Below the pieces are notes generated by a model. The model was not told where the DNA came from and searched no databases. It saw only the letters and a list, made by a program, of their open reading frames with translations. The position numbers were made by a program, and so were the translations under genes. From Verrucomicrobiota bacterium (GTDB lineage: Bacteria > Verrucomicrobiota > Verrucomicrobiia > Opitutales > Opitutaceae): 62,734 nt of DNA. Below, piece by piece: positions 18,895 to 26,459 of this stretch. The stretch lies in the NCBI GenBank assembly GCA_028293545.1, contig JAQGOP010000045.1, positions 1-62,734 on the forward strand, given 5' to 3'. The stretch's first letter is position 1, and each line of letters opens with the position of its first letter.

Positions 18895-19344
18895 TCAGGC
18901 TGGGATATTCCTGAGGTAGGCTTCCAAGCGGGGGCTGAGATAAGTTTCACCGCGCCGAATGCGATCGAGGGCGGGGAGGAGATTTTCGAGCATATCGGAT
19001 TTCATGAGGTATCCGCTCGCGCCCGCCTGGAGCGCGCTCTTGCCGTAAATTTCCTCGTGGTGAACCGAGACGATCAAAACCGAAAGTGCCGGGCGCAGAG
19101 CGCGGAGGGATTTGGTCAACTCCAGTCCGTTTCCCTGCGTCAGCGAAAGATCGACGACTGCGATCCGCGGCTGGCACGTTGCGAGCAATTCTTCCGCCTG
19201 CCGAGCGTGGCTGGCTTCGCCGCAGACGGTGTACTCCGGGTGACGTTCAATCAGGACGCGCATGCCCTTCCGGATTTCCACGTGGTCTTCGACCAAGAGC
19301 ACCGGTGTCTTGGCCGCGGCGCCAAACGGATTGGACGAAACCAT
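18895..19344 (-). CDS. Single-domain response regulator (receiver only)
   Basis: A 149-residue protein consisting of one CheY-like receiver: acidic pair in VLLVEDHVEIRKG, phospho-acceptor aspartate in AVVDLSLTQGNG, Thr/Ser switch region LIVSVHHEE and conserved lysine in GYLMKSD. The sequence resembles NarL/FixJ receivers, yet it stops at YLRNIPA without a helix-turn-helix. It may act through protein partners or as a truncated NarL-type regulator. ATG at 19344 was preferred; an earlier in-frame ATG at 19380 would add 12 residues. No histidine kinase is nearby. Confidence 0.85.
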   Translation of the reverse strand: MVSSNPFGAAAKTPVLLVEDHVEIRKGMRVLIERHPEYTVCGEASHARQAEELLATCQPRIAVVDLSLTQGNGLELTKSLRALRPALSVLIVSVHHEEIYGKSALQAGASGYLMKSDMLENLLPALDRIRRGETYLSPRLEAYLRNIPA

Positions 19345-19452
19345 GGGCGGCAAAGTGCGCCGACCTGTTTTTGAACTCAAGCTTTGGTATCAAGTAACGC
19401 CGGGAGATTGGGAGATTCGCCGTTCGCCGCGAAAATCATGAGGCCAATTTCG

Positions 19453-19476
19453 GAGCAGGCTGGAAGCCTGCGCTAC
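19453..19476. repeat. Solitary palindromic module (family A)
   Basis: GAGCAGGCTGGAAGCCTGC followed by GCTAC, a variant of the outer arm of R1/R2 with its own internal palindrome (GCAGGCT/AGCCTGC). It lies in the divergent gap before the GGT homologue, 20 bases from its start. Confidence 0.75.
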
Positions 19477-19495
19477 TTTCGTCCTGTCTGAAGCC

Positions 19496-21193
19496 ATGGC
19501 ACCCATCCGCAGCTGCTTGGTTGGATTCGTCGTGGCGATCGCCGTCGCGATTCGCGGCGAGGCGACCCCGGTCACCATCGTGTCGGTTGCGGCGACCCAC
19601 GGGATCGTGGTCGCCGGACATCCGCAGGCCACGGCGGCGGGATTGGCGGTGTTGAAATCCGGCGGGAACGCGATCGATGCGGCGGTCGCGACGTCGCTCG
19701 CGCTCGGCGTGGCGGAACCCTACGCCTCGGGTTTGGGCGGGAAATTAATGCTGCTCTATTTTGAGGCAGCGACACGAAAGACTTACGTCGTCGACGCGAT
19801 GGACGCCTGCGGATCCCTCAACGTCGTGGATTATTTGAAGCGGCCCGCCGCTGACCGAAGTTACGGCTATGGTTCCGCCTGCGTCCCGGGCTTGGCGGCG
19901 GGGCTGTGGCTGGCGCATCGAAAATGGGGCGCGCATCCTTGGGCGAGCGATGTCGAGCCGGCGGTCGCACTGGCGGAAACCGGTTTTGCAGTGCTGCCGA
20001 AATCGCGGGAGTTCTTTGACGAGCAGCTGAAAAAGCTCCGCCGCGGCGATCCGGAAATTGCGCGCTGGTATCTGCCCAACGGCGAACTCCCGGCCGCAGG
20101 GACAATCCTCCGGAATCCTGATTTGGCGACAACCATGGCACTGCTCGCGACGCACGGCCGCGATGGATTTTATCGCGGCCCGGTCGGGGCCGCGATCGTG
20201 GCGGCGATGGGAAAAAATGGCGGCCTCGTGACCGCGACCGACCTGGCGAATTACGAGGCGCGCCTGGTCGATCCGGTGGGCATCACGTTTCACGGTTTCG
20301 AAATCCAAAGCACGCCGCCGCCGTCGAATGGATCGGCGATGTTTTTACCCGCGCTCAAAGCGCTTGAGGATGAATCGTTCGGCGCGGGGCCGCTGCGTTC
20401 GGCGGCGACGCTCGACCTGATCGGGCGGGTCTGGCGAAGTGCGGAGCCGGCGGGATATCGCGTGATCGGTGACGCGCCTGAATCCCGTTTTTATTTCGAG
20501 AAGCTGATCGCGCCCGATGCGATCCGTGAGCTTCGCGCGAAAGCGGCGCTCAGCTTGCCCCCGCGCACCGAGGCGGCGTCGATCGGATTTCCGGCCATCG
20601 AACGGGCGGTCGGTGCCACGACCCATTTCATCATCGTGGATTCGCACGGCAACATCGTCTGCGCGACCCAGTCGCTGAGCGTCCATTTTGGCGCCGGGGT
20701 CGTGCCGCCGGGGACGGGTGTCGTGTTGAACAATTCGATGAGCAATTTCGATTTCGATGATCCGAAGCACCTGAATTACGTGGCGGCGGGGCGTCGGCCG
20801 CGCAGCACGATCTCGCCGACGCTGGTTCTGCGCGGGGGACGCCCGGTCTTGGCGCTGGGTGTGCCGGGATCGACCCGGATTCCGACGTCGCTGTTGGAAG
20901 TCCTGCTCGACCGTTTGGTGTGGAACCGGCCCTTGGCTGAAGCGATTGGGGACACGCGCTTCCATTACATCATTCCTTGGAAACCGGGCGAGGAGGAGAC
21001 GTTTGAGGCGGAGCAGTCGTTTCCGGCAACACAGGCCAACGCTTTGCGTGCCTTGGGCTGGAAAGTCCTGCTGTCGGAGGCGGCTGGGCAGGGGAAAAAA
21101 TTCAGCGGGCTGAATGCCGTGGAGTTCAACGCCGATGGCACGTTGAGCGGTTTCGCCGACCCGAGGCGGAGCAACACGGCGGCCGGATATTAG
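19496..21193 (+). CDS. Gamma-glutamyltransferase family protein (Ntn hydrolase), atypical
   Basis: A 565-residue protein with a signal peptide (about residues 1-23), so probably periplasmic. The GGT fold is evident from GNAIDAAVATSLALGVAEPYASGLGGK and the self-cleavage/nucleophile site GATTHFIIVDSHGNIV, with T375 as the predicted nucleophile. By eye, several residues known in E. coli GGT are absent: Arg114 region (here VDAMDACG), Asp433 (here LNNSMSNF) and the oxyanion Gly pair (here VPGSTR). It may therefore hydrolyse something other than glutathione, as known for other GGT-fold acylases. It is divergently placed from the receiver gene. Function beyond the family is not clear. Confidence 0.85.
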   Translation: MAPIRSCLVGFVVAIAVAIRGEATPVTIVSVAATHGIVVAGHPQATAAGLAVLKSGGNAIDAAVATSLALGVAEPYASGLGGKLMLLYFEAATRKTYVVDAMDACGSLNVVDYLKRPAADRSYGYGSACVPGLAAGLWLAHRKWGAHPWASDVEPAVALAETGFAVLPKSREFFDEQLKKLRRGDPEIARWYLPNGELPAAGTILRNPDLATTMALLATHGRDGFYRGPVGAAIVAAMGKNGGLVTATDLANYEARLVDPVGITFHGFEIQSTPPPSNGSAMFLPALKALEDESFGAGPLRSAATLDLIGRVWRSAEPAGYRVIGDAPESRFYFEKLIAPDAIRELRAKAALSLPPRTEAASIGFPAIERAVGATTHFIIVDSHGNIVCATQSLSVHFGAGVVPPGTGVVLNNSMSNFDFDDPKHLNYVAAGRRPRSTISPTLVLRGGRPVLALGVPGSTRIPTSLLEVLLDRLVWNRPLAEAIGDTRFHYIIPWKPGEEETFEAEQSFPATQANALRALGWKVLLSEAAGQGKKFSGLNAVEFNADGTLSGFADPRRSNTAAGY

Positions 21194-21288
21194 CGGGTGA
21201 AAGGCAACTCCGTGGTAAACGGAGCGTTTTGGCAGAAGATTACCCTTTACAGGATGGGCTGGGTTCTCTGTTTTCGACCGCTTCCTCC

Positions 21289-21483
21289 ATGCAAAAGACC
21301 AAAAAGTCCGTTGCCAAGCGCTTCAAGATCACCGCCACGGGCAAGTTGCTTCACCGTTCGCCGGGTACCCGGCATATGGCCAGCACCAAGTCCTCGAAGC
21401 AGAAACGCCGTCTGGGCAAGGCCAAGGTTCTCTCACAGACCCATACGCCTCCGCTCCTTCGCTGTCTGCCTCACGGTCTCTAA
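21289..21483 (+). CDS. rpmI: 50S ribosomal protein L35
   Basis: A 64-residue basic protein starting MQKTKKSVAKRFKITATGKLL, with the L35 hallmark RSPGTRHMASTKSSKQKRRLGKAKVLS. The ATG at 21289 matches the family start; the frame extending upstream to 21229 gives unrelated sequence. rplT follows after 88 bases, the usual rpmI-rplT pairing. infC is not adjacent in this window, which differs from the common infC-rpmI-rplT order. Confidence 0.95.
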   Translation: MQKTKKSVAKRFKITATGKLLHRSPGTRHMASTKSSKQKRRLGKAKVLSQTHTPPLLRCLPHGL

Positions 21484-21513
21484 ACGTCTTAGCGCATAAT
21501 CATAACTTCGTCT

Positions 21514-21541
21514 GGCGGGTGAATTCTTAAGCCGACCCGCC
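21514..21541 (+). promoter_or_regulatory. Hairpin between rpmI and rplT
   Basis: GGCGGGT (21514-21520) and ACCCGCC (21535-21541) form a 7-bp stem with a 14-base loop, 30 bases before the rplT start. L20 autoregulates this operon in E. coli and Bacillus through leader RNA structures; whether this stem takes part is speculation. Confidence 0.35.
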
Positions 21542-21571
21542 GGCGACTAACCTACAAAGGAACCTCCTAAC

Positions 21572-21955
21572 ATGGCTCGTGCAACTAACTCCCCCGCGTC
21601 GCGAAAGCGCCGCAAGAAAGTGCTGAAATACGCCAAAGGCTATTTCGGCAACAAATCCAAGCTCTTCCGCTACGCGAAAGAAGCCGTCCAACACGCGTGG
21701 CAATACGCCTATATCGCGCGCAAGAAAAAGAAGTCTGATCGCCGCGGTCTCTGGATCGTGCGCCTTAACGCTGCCTGCCGCAGCGCGGGCATCAGCTACA
21801 GCCGCTTCATCGAAGGCCTCAAGGCTGCGAACATCGAGCTCGACCGGAAAATCCTGTCGGACATCGCGATTCGCGACGAGGTGGCCTTTAACGCCCTGGT
21901 CAAACAAGCCCAGGACGCCTTGAAGACCAAGGCCTCGGCCCCCAAGCCGGCTTAA
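21572..21955 (+). CDS. rplT: 50S ribosomal protein L20
   Basis: A 127-residue basic protein starting MARATNSPASRKRRKKVLKY, with the L20 features AKGYFGNKSKLFRYAKEAV and RRGLWIVRLNAACRSAGISYSRF. An AGGAACCTCC stretch lies just upstream of the ATG. L20 is an early 23S rRNA-binding assembly protein and often represses its own operon. The TAA stop (21953-21955) shares its last base with hairpin F1. Confidence 0.96.
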   Translation: MARATNSPASRKRRKKVLKYAKGYFGNKSKLFRYAKEAVQHAWQYAYIARKKKKSDRRGLWIVRLNAACRSAGISYSRFIEGLKAANIELDRKILSDIAIRDEVAFNALVKQAQDALKTKASAPKPA

Positions 21956-21979
21956 GGTTTTCGCACCGCGCGAAAACCT
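21955..21979. repeat. Hairpin F1 (AGGTTTTCGC family)
   Basis: AGGTTTTCGC, a short loop and GCGAAAACCT, starting on the last base of the rplT stop codon. Three relatives are at 22026-22062, 22166-22190 and 53945-53969. Confidence 0.8.
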
Positions 21980-22025
21980 GATCGTCAGCTCCTCCGCTGG
22001 GTTGGAGGCGCCGACCGGTTTCTCG

Positions 22026-22062
22026 AATTAGGTTTTCGCCCATGGCGGGAACCTAATTTTTT
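22026..22062 (+). terminator. Strong hairpin terminator after rplT (F2)
   Basis: A 15-bp stem, AATTAGGTTTTCGCC against GGCGGGAACCTAATT with two G-U pairs and a three-base loop, is followed directly by TTTT. It should end or attenuate the rpmI-rplT transcript before pheS. Confidence 0.8.
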
Positions 22063-22165
22063 AGTTTTTGGGCGGACCAACCTGCGCCGCGCGCTCCGTT
22101 TTCGGGCGCAAGCCAGGTTTCGCCTTCCGCGCGGACTTGCCGGATCAGCCTCGGCTCCGTCAATT

Positions 22166-22190
22166 AGGTTTTCGCGTTGCGCGAAAACCT
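22166..22190. repeat. Hairpin F3 (AGGTTTTCGC family)
   Basis: AGGTTTTCGC and GCGAAAACCT with a five-base spacer, 22 bases before the pheS start. It has no adjacent T run, so it is not a complete terminator here, but it lies in the pheS leader. Confidence 0.75.
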
Positions 22191-22211
22191 CTTCATAAAA
22201 GCCTTTTTGCC

Positions 22212-23255
22212 ATGCAAGACACCCTGAACGCCCTCGTTGCCAAGGCGCAGATCGAACTCGCCGCCCTCAAGGCGCGCCCGGATTTCGAGTCCGCCAAGGC
22301 CCGCCTCGTCGGACCAAACGGCGAACTCACCGCGCTCATGAAACAGATGGGCGCCGTGCCCAAGGAGCAGCGCCCGGCGATGGGCAAGCTCATCAACGAG
22401 ACCAAGGGCCGCCTCCAGGAAATGCTCGATGCCGCCCTCCGTTCGATCGAGGCCGGTGAGCTCCAGGCCCAGCTCGGGCCGAGTGTCGACGCGACGCTGC
22501 CTTCCCCCGACATCGGTCCCGGCACCTATCATCCGCTCACGTTGGTCCGCGAGGAGATGTGCCGCATCCTGCGCAAGGTCGGCTTCGTCGTCGCCGATGG
22601 CCCGGAGGTTGAAACGGAGTACTACTGTTTCGACGCCTTGAACACCCCGGCGGATCATCCCGCGCGGGACGCCCAGGACACCTTCTATTTTCCCGAGACT
22701 GTCCGGTTCGGCAACGTCTCGAAGAAAACCCCCGACGAAAAATACCTGCTGCGCACGCACACGTCGTCGGTCCAGATCCGCACGATGTTGAAGGGCCCGC
22801 CGCCGATCCGGATCGTCTCACCGGGCCGCACGTATCGTCGCGACACGACGGACGCGACTCACTCGGCGAATTTCCACCAGCTCGAGTGCCTTTACGTCGA
22901 CCGGAACGTCACGGTTCGCGACCTGAAGGCGCTGCTCGACTACATTTTCGCGTCCTTGCTCGGCAAGGAGACGAAGACGCGTTTCCGCCCGCACTATTTC
23001 AGCTACACCGAGCCGAGTTTCGAGGTGGACCTGAGCGCGAAGCACCTGCCGAAGGTGAAGAAGGAATGGATCGAGATCGGCGGCTGCGGCATGGTTGACC
23101 CGGCGGTTTTCGCAGGGGTGGGTTACGATCCCGAAGTCTGGACCGGCTACGCCTTCGGCATGGGCCTGGAGCGCCTCGCCATGCTCCTCTACGGCATCGA
23201 TGACATCCGCTATTTCTACCAAAACGACCTGCGCTTCCTTAAGCAGTTCGGATGA
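22212..23255 (+). CDS. pheS: Phenylalanine-tRNA ligase alpha subunit
   Basis: A 347-residue class II synthetase subunit. The N-terminal coiled coil (residues 1-85) binds tRNA. The catalytic core shows motif 2, GRTYRRDTTDATHSANFHQLE, and motif 3, GYAFGMGLERLAMLLYGIDD, with EIGGCGMVDPAVF before it. It charges tRNA-Phe as an alpha2-beta2 tetramer with PheT. The ATG at 22212 begins the family's N-terminus. An unusual point is that pheS and pheT are separated by 439 bases holding another gene and repeats, whereas they are normally adjacent. Confidence 0.96.
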   Translation: MQDTLNALVAKAQIELAALKARPDFESAKARLVGPNGELTALMKQMGAVPKEQRPAMGKLINETKGRLQEMLDAALRSIEAGELQAQLGPSVDATLPSPDIGPGTYHPLTLVREEMCRILRKVGFVVADGPEVETEYYCFDALNTPADHPARDAQDTFYFPETVRFGNVSKKTPDEKYLLRTHTSSVQIRTMLKGPPPIRIVSPGRTYRRDTTDATHSANFHQLECLYVDRNVTVRDLKALLDYIFASLLGKETKTRFRPHYFSYTEPSFEVDLSAKHLPKVKKEWIEIGGCGMVDPAVFAGVGYDPEVWTGYAFGMGLERLAMLLYGIDDIRYFYQNDLRFLKQFG

Positions 23256-23262
23256 CCGGGAG

Positions 23263-23291
23263 GTAGCGAGTAGTGCGTAGCGAGTAGCGAG
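23263..23291. repeat. Left flank repeat of the four-helix-bundle cassette
   Basis: Tandem GTAGCGAGTAG-like units seven bases after the pheS stop and directly before the next gene's ATG. The complementary array is at 23657-23688, so the two flank the inserted gene as inverted repeats. Confidence 0.8.
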
Positions 23292-23292
23292 C

Positions 23293-23655
23293 ATGTCGGA
23301 CAAATCTCAATCTTTCCGGGACGTGATAGTGTGGCAACGAGCGCATGCCTTTACGCTCGGCGTATACCGCTGCACGGAGACATTTCCCAAACACGAGCTC
23401 TTCGCTCTTACCTCGCAACTGCGTCGGGCCGCTTCGAGCATTCCTTCAAACTTTGTCGAAGGATTTCGCAAGCGCACAAAACCTGACAAACTTCGATTCT
23501 ACAACATTGCGCAAGGCTCAGCCGACGAGTGTTTGTATCACCTCATTCTTGCGCATGACCTCAAATACACTGATACCGCTTCGCTTCAGTCAGAACTCGA
23601 GGACGTCTCTCGGCTGCTTCAAGGCTACATCAATGGCATTCAACGGAGTCTCTGA
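23293..23655 (+). CDS. Four-helix-bundle protein (23S rRNA intervening-sequence/avd-like family)
   Basis: A 120-residue protein with the signature of the four-helix-bundle family: SFRDVIVWQRAHAFTLGVYR, LTSQLRRAASSIPSNFVEG, then a helix around FYNIAQGSADECLYHLILA. The family is named for proteins encoded in 23S rRNA intervening sequences; related Avd proteins assist diversity-generating retroelements. Its function alone is unknown. The gene sits between pheS and pheT and is bounded by inverted GTAGCGAGTAG arrays. It is visibly less GC-rich than its neighbours, which suggests it arrived as a cassette. No reverse transcriptase or transposase is nearby. Confidence 0.88.
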   Translation: MSDKSQSFRDVIVWQRAHAFTLGVYRCTETFPKHELFALTSQLRRAASSIPSNFVEGFRKRTKPDKLRFYNIAQGSADECLYHLILAHDLKYTDTASLQSELEDVSRLLQGYINGIQRSL

Positions 23656-23656
23656 C

Positions 23657-23688
23657 CTACTCGCTACGCGCTACCCGCTACTCGCTAC
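23657..23688. repeat. Right flank repeat of the four-helix-bundle cassette
   Basis: CTACTCGCTAC-like units starting one base after the cassette gene's stop and ending six bases before the pheT start. It is the near-complement of the array at 23263-23291. Confidence 0.8.
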
Positions 23689-23694
23689 TTCGGT

Positions 23695-26151
23695 ATGAAA
23701 ATTTCTCTTAATTGGATCAAGGACTACGTGCAGCTTGATGCGGGGGTCGACGAGATCTCGCGGGCGATCACGTTTCTCGGCTTTGAGGTCGAACAGGTGA
23801 TTCGGACCGGCGCCCCGGTGCTGCGCGACGTCGTCGTCGGCGAGGTGCTCGTGCGCGACAAACATCCCAATGCCGACAAGCTTTCCGTTTGCCAGGTCGA
23901 CGTCGGCCCGGCGGGCGGCCTCAAAACCATCGTCTGCGGCGCCCAGAATTACAAAGTCGGCGACCGCGTGCCCGTCGCCCTGCCCGGCGCGATCCTGCCG
24001 GGGAATTTCGAGATCAAGCAGTCCAAGATTCGCGGGCAGTCCTCCGACGGCATGATGTGCTCGGCCAAGGAACTTGGCGTGGCCGAGGACGCGTCGGGGC
24101 TCCTCCTCCTCGAAGGACGCCCTGCGCTCGGCACGCCGATCAACGAAGTCCTCCCGCCCGGCGACGTGGTGTTCGACATCGAGATCACGCCAAACCGTCC
24201 CGACTGCCTTTCCCATCTCGGGATCGCGCGCGAACTTGCCGCGTGGTTCAAGCTGCCGCTGGTGTACCCGCAGGAGAAATTCCGCGGCAGCACCGACGGC
24301 GTCCCGCACCCCGAACTGCTGCGCAACGTCTCCGTGCTCTCGCCGGAAGACTGCCCGCTCTACACCGCGCACATTATCAAGGGCGTCAAAATCGGCCCGA
24401 GCCCGGCCTGGCTCCAGCAGCGCTTGTCCGCGGTCGGGCTGCGCCCGATCAACAACGTCGTCGACGTCGGCAACTACGTGATGCTCGAAACCGGCCAGCC
24501 CATGCACGCATTCGACGCGCGGAAGCTCAGCGGCAACCAGATCATCGTGCGCCGCGCGACCGACGGGGAAAAGATCATCACCCTTGACGGCAAGGAGCGC
24601 ATCCTCACCGGCCGGATGCTCGTCATCGCCGACGCCGAAAAACCGGTCGTGATCGCCGGCATCATGGGTGGACAGAATTCCGGGGTGGTGGACGACACGA
24701 CCGACCTCGTCCTCGAATGCGCGATCTTCAAGCGCCAGGCGATCCGCTGGACCTCGCGGCGCCTCGGGCTGACCTCGGACTCGTGCTATCGCTACGAACG
24801 CGGAGTCGACCCGCATTCGGCCTTGGAAGCCGCTTATCGGGCAATTGACCTCATCGTCGAAACGGCTGGCGGTAGGGTGGTCGCCCCGGTTTTTCAGGTG
24901 GGCGGTGACGTCCCGTGGAAACGTGAAATCGTTGTCACCCATGCCTTCATCTGTGCGCGCCTTGGTTTCGTGATCCCGGCGGACGACGTGCGCGCGGCGC
25001 TTGAATCGCTCGAGCTCAATATCGCCCGCGACGAAATCGACGAGGCCGGCGGCCCGGTTTGGACGGTGACGATCCCGAGCTGGCGCGACGACTTGGATCG
25101 CCCCATCGATTTGGTCGAGGAAGTCCTGCGGCTTTACGGCACCGAGAAAATTCCCCCCGCAGTCGTGTTGTCCCCTGGCTTGATTGGGGACGACGACCCG
25201 CTGGTCCTGTTCAATCGCCGCGTCACCGACTACCTCGTGGGCCACGATTTCCACGAGTGCGTGAACTACACGCTCCGCGGCGAGAAGGAAATTGCCACAT
25301 GGGTTTCGCAGGCCGCAGCGGTGGAACTGGGCTTGGCGAATCCGTTCGTGGACGACCAATCGCACCTCCGGCCCACGCTCGTGATGGGCCTGCTCGGCAC
25401 GCTGAAGCTGAACCAGTCGCGCGGCGTCGCGGTGTCGCGGCTGTTTGAAACGGGTCGCGTATTTATCGAGCGCAACGGCCAGAATTTCGAGTGCGCCGCA
25501 GTCAGCTTCGTCATGGCGGAACCGCTGGGCGAACGAAGCTGGTTGAAGCGGGAGCCGGCGGACTTTTACCTCGCGAAGAAATTTGTTTCCGCGCTGGCTG
25601 CGGGCGCGGGTATCGACCTCGCGCGCCAGCCGCTCGTCCCAATTTCCGGGCCTTATTACGGCTGGCAGGAAGGTCAGTCCGCGGCAGCCGGCGAGATGGC
25701 GCAGGGCTGGACGACGCGGTTCGGCTTGCTGAGCTTGCCGATGGCGCGCGCGATGGGCGTCGACGGAAAAGTCTATGCGGGGATCTTTGCGATCCTCCCC
25801 GAAAAACTGTCCGCGGAAAACTCCCGCCGGCGCTACGCCGACTTCAGCCTGCTGCCGGCGGCACTGCGCGACCTGGCCCTCGTGGTCGACGCGTCGGTCC
25901 CGTCGGACGAAGTCCGGAAGACGCTGGCGAAGCTCACCCGCGCGGCGATCGGGAATGCATTCGCGCTGGAAAAAATCGAAGCCTTCGACGTCTACCAGGG
26001 CAAGGGATTGCCCGAGGGAAAAAAGAGCCTGGCCTTCTCGCTCGTCTTCCGTTCGTCCGAGCGGACGCTGACTGACGACGAGGTCAACGCGGCCTTCCAG
26101 AAAATTCAGGACGAGGTCGGCCAGACCACCGCCTGGCAGATCCGGAAATAA
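23695..26151 (+). CDS. pheT: Phenylalanine-tRNA ligase beta subunit
   Basis: An 818-residue protein with the full PheT domain order. It has an N-terminal core, then an EMAP-like tRNA-binding fold (VVVGEVLVRDKHPNADKLSVCQV, about residues 42-64). B3/B4 editing domain, B5 (VTIPSWRDDLDRPIDLVEEVLRLYG), the catalytic-like core and a C-terminal anticodon-binding FDX-ACB domain (YADFSLLPAALRDLALVVD onward) follow. It pairs with PheS. gatC begins two bases after its stop, so pheT and gatCAB are probably cotranscribed. The start ATG lies just beyond the inverted repeat that separates it from the cassette, so its promoter or ribosome loading may be affected by the insertion. Confidence 0.96.
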   Translation: MKISLNWIKDYVQLDAGVDEISRAITFLGFEVEQVIRTGAPVLRDVVVGEVLVRDKHPNADKLSVCQVDVGPAGGLKTIVCGAQNYKVGDRVPVALPGAILPGNFEIKQSKIRGQSSDGMMCSAKELGVAEDASGLLLLEGRPALGTPINEVLPPGDVVFDIEITPNRPDCLSHLGIARELAAWFKLPLVYPQEKFRGSTDGVPHPELLRNVSVLSPEDCPLYTAHIIKGVKIGPSPAWLQQRLSAVGLRPINNVVDVGNYVMLETGQPMHAFDARKLSGNQIIVRRATDGEKIITLDGKERILTGRMLVIADAEKPVVIAGIMGGQNSGVVDDTTDLVLECAIFKRQAIRWTSRRLGLTSDSCYRYERGVDPHSALEAAYRAIDLIVETAGGRVVAPVFQVGGDVPWKREIVVTHAFICARLGFVIPADDVRAALESLELNIARDEIDEAGGPVWTVTIPSWRDDLDRPIDLVEEVLRLYGTEKIPPAVVLSPGLIGDDDPLVLFNRRVTDYLVGHDFHECVNYTLRGEKEIATWVSQAAAVELGLANPFVDDQSHLRPTLVMGLLGTLKLNQSRGVAVSRLFETGRVFIERNGQNFECAAVSFVMAEPLGERSWLKREPADFYLAKKFVSALAAGAGIDLARQPLVPISGPYYGWQEGQSAAAGEMAQGWTTRFGLLSLPMARAMGVDGKVYAGIFAILPEKLSAENSRRRYADFSLLPAALRDLALVVDASVPSDEVRKTLAKLTRAAIGNAFALEKIEAFDVYQGKGLPEGKKSLAFSLVFRSSERTLTDDEVNAAFQKIQDEVGQTTAWQIRK

Positions 26152-26153
26152 CC

Positions 26154-26444
26154 ATGTCGACCGCACCCGACCTCGATATCGAGCACGTGGCGAAGCTCGC
26201 GCGGCTGGCTTTGACGGCGGAGGAAAAAGCGACCTTCTCCGCGCAACTTGGCGACGTGCTGCATCACATTGAGCAGCTCGCCAAGGTCGACGTGACGGGG
26301 GTCGAGCCCACGGCGCATGCGTTCCCGCTCGTGAATGTCTGGGCCGAAGACGTGGCCCGCTCGGGATTGTCGGCCGAGGCGGCGCTGCGAAACGCCCCGG
26401 TGCAGCGCGACCACATGGTCGTGGTTCCGAAGGTCGTGGAGTGA
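26154..26444 (+). CDS. gatC: Asp-tRNA(Asn)/Glu-tRNA(Gln) amidotransferase subunit C
   Basis: A 96-residue GatC: DIEHVAKLARLALTAEEKATF, a helical middle (HHIEQLAKVDVTGVEPTAHA) and the conserved VQRDHMVVVPKVVE tail. GatC stabilises the GatA-GatB complex. The gene starts two bases after pheT and is followed by gatA after 15 bases. Confidence 0.95.
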   Translation: MSTAPDLDIEHVAKLARLALTAEEKATFSAQLGDVLHHIEQLAKVDVTGVEPTAHAFPLVNVWAEDVARSGLSAEAALRNAPVQRDHMVVVPKVVE

Positions 26445-26459
26445 GTTTCGTTTCCCGAA

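Noticed and set aside
21956..22211. T-box or Phe leader-peptide attenuator before pheS
   Set aside because: No T-box sequence and no Phe-rich short ORF are visible; the hairpins are members of a repeat family that also occurs away from synthetase genes.
23263..23688. CRISPR-like repeat arrays
   Set aside because: The GTAGCGAGTAG units are short, contiguous and without spacers; they are flanking inverted repeats.
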